Below, one piece after another: positions 63,280-64,000 of a DNA stretch of 64,000 nucleotides; position 1 is the first letter of the stretch, and each line of letters begins with the position of its first letter. Under the pieces are notes generated by a model. That model was given only the letters and a program-made list of their open reading frames with translations. It had not been told where the DNA came from and made no database searches. Both the position numbers and the translations under genes were made by a program. The DNA is from Butyrivibrio sp. AE3004 (GTDB lineage: Bacteria; Bacillota; Clostridia; Lachnospirales; Lachnospiraceae): the NCBI RefSeq assembly GCF_000703165.1, contig NZ_JNLQ01000002.1:558001-622000 (forward strand), given 5' to 3'.

Positions 63280-64000
63280 ATGGATACTACATTAATTATC
63301 GCACTCGCAATTATCATTGTAATCGCGATCATCGTCATAGCAGCGGGCTATGTAAAGGCACCTCCGGATAAGGCATTTATCATTTCCGGTATGAGAAAGG
63401 TTCCAAGAATTCTCATAGGACGTGCAGGTGTAAAAATCCCGTTTTTTGAAAGAGTAGATAAACTGTATCTTGGACAGATGACCGTTGATATCAAGACAGA
63501 GCAGTCAGTGCCCACAAACGATTTCATCAATGTAAATGTTGACGCTGTCGCAAAGGTAAGAATCGGCACAACACCTGAAGCAATTCAGCTTGCAGCCAAG
63601 AACTTCCTTAACAAGACACCCGAGCAGATCACAATGGATCTTCAGGACTCCCTGCAGGGTAACATGCGTGAGATCATAGGTACACTTGCTTTAAAGACGA
63701 TCAATACTGACAGAGACAGCTTTTCCGATCAGGTTATGGAAAAGGCTTCAAAGGACATGAACAAACTCGGTATTGAGATTTTGTCCTGTAACATTCAGAA
63801 CGTTACTGATGAAAACGGTCTTATAAGCGATCTTGGTATGGACAACACCGCTAAGATCAAGAAGGATGCAGCTATTGCAAAGGCTCAGGCAGACAGAGAC
63901 GTTGCCATTGCCAAGGCAGAAGCTGATAAGGCAGCCAACGATGCACGTGTACTTGCACAGACCGAGATAGCAGAGAAAAACAATGCTCTCGCGATTAAGC
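63280..64000 (+). CDS. Flotillin/SPFH family membrane protein (partial)
   Basis: The first 240 residues of a flotillin-like protein; the gene continues past the right edge. A hydrophobic hairpin (~5-27) anchors it. The SPFH domain (~30-180) shows KVPRILIGRAGVKIPFFERVDKLYLGQMTVDI and VDAVAKVRIG. An Ala/Lys/Glu-rich coiled coil (AIAKAQADRDVAIAKAEADK) begins at ~200. Flotillins organise membrane microdomains and influence signalling and wall synthesis. AAGGAAGG precedes the ATG. It stands behind its own promoter after the clpA terminator. Confidence 0.93.
   Translation, partial: MDTTLIIALAIIIVIAIIVIAAGYVKAPPDKAFIISGMRKVPRILIGRAGVKIPFFERVDKLYLGQMTVDIKTEQSVPTNDFINVNVDAVAKVRIGTTPEAIQLAAKNFLNKTPEQITMDLQDSLQGNMREIIGTLALKTINTDRDSFSDQVMEKASKDMNKLGIEILSCNIQNVTDENGLISDLGMDNTAKIKKDAAIAKAQADRDVAIAKAEADKAANDARVLAQTEIAEKNNALAIK

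Noticed and set aside
1..64000. tRNA, rRNA, transposase or phage genes
   Set aside because: I looked for typical tRNA ends, rRNA-like GC blocks and transposase or integrase motifs and found none I could support.

Overview
This window looks like chromosome of a low-GC, Gram-positive anaerobe, most likely a fibre-degrading Lachnospiraceae bacterium of the Butyrivibrio/Pseudobutyrivibrio type. That is an inference from the gene content: a reducing-end xylosidase (GH8), a GH51 arabinofuranosidase, a GH13 glucosidase, many lipoproteins with acidic linkers, AGGAGG-type ribosome sites, and dense two-component and cyclic-di-GMP signalling. I saw no rRNA, tRNA, transposase, phage gene or CRISPR array.

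Region by region. 0-8.5 kb: a LytTR response regulator, a MATE exporter, an unknown protein, a membrane EAL phosphodiesterase, surE (minus strand), a GH8 exo-oligoxylanase and a membrane acyltransferase. 8.8-20.5 kb: a signalling island. It holds a family 3 solute-binding lipoprotein whose segments are circularly permuted, a membrane-anchored BMP-type binding protein, a hybrid histidine kinase with an Hpt domain, a REC-GGDEF cyclase with a second degenerate GGDEF, an APC-type amino-acid permease fused to a histidine kinase and receiver, three 91-bp tandem repeats, and a large binding lipoprotein. No ordinary transporter subunits lie in this island, so the binding proteins probably act as sensors. 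20.6-30 kb: an undecaprenol/diacylglycerol kinase, a phasin-like protein with a UbiB-family kinase, a DegV lipid-binding protein, a GT4 glycosyltransferase, a lipoprotein and a GH13 glucosidase.

30-43.6 kb: a cell-surface and housekeeping stretch. A frameshifted secreted protein is a remnant of the large Fn3-like protein at 41.2-43.6 kb. There is also a transglutaminase-like BIG2/LRR surface protein, a three-gene membrane operon ending in a phosphodiester-glycosidase-like protein, cysS, a palindromic intergenic repeat, a small Cys-rich protein, GH51 and two small exported proteins. 43.7-50.5 kb: a methionine ABC importer (metI, metN, metQ), an YgjV-like membrane protein, a CinA C-terminal-type amidohydrolase, and a complete polar amino-acid ABC importer.

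50.6-64 kb: a PAS histidine kinase whose phosphoacceptor His is replaced by Asn, an Eco57I/TaqI-like adenine methyltransferase coupled to a YfhO membrane protein, a class A penicillin-binding protein with a nine-residue-repeat tail, a YigZ protein, the clpS-clpA pair, and the start of a flotillin gene that runs off the right edge.

The best candidate for an undescribed system is the 8.8-20.5 kb island. In it, binding-protein sensors, a transporter-kinase fusion and a cyclic-di-GMP output share overlapping or closely spaced genes. The function is inferred from domains and gene order only.
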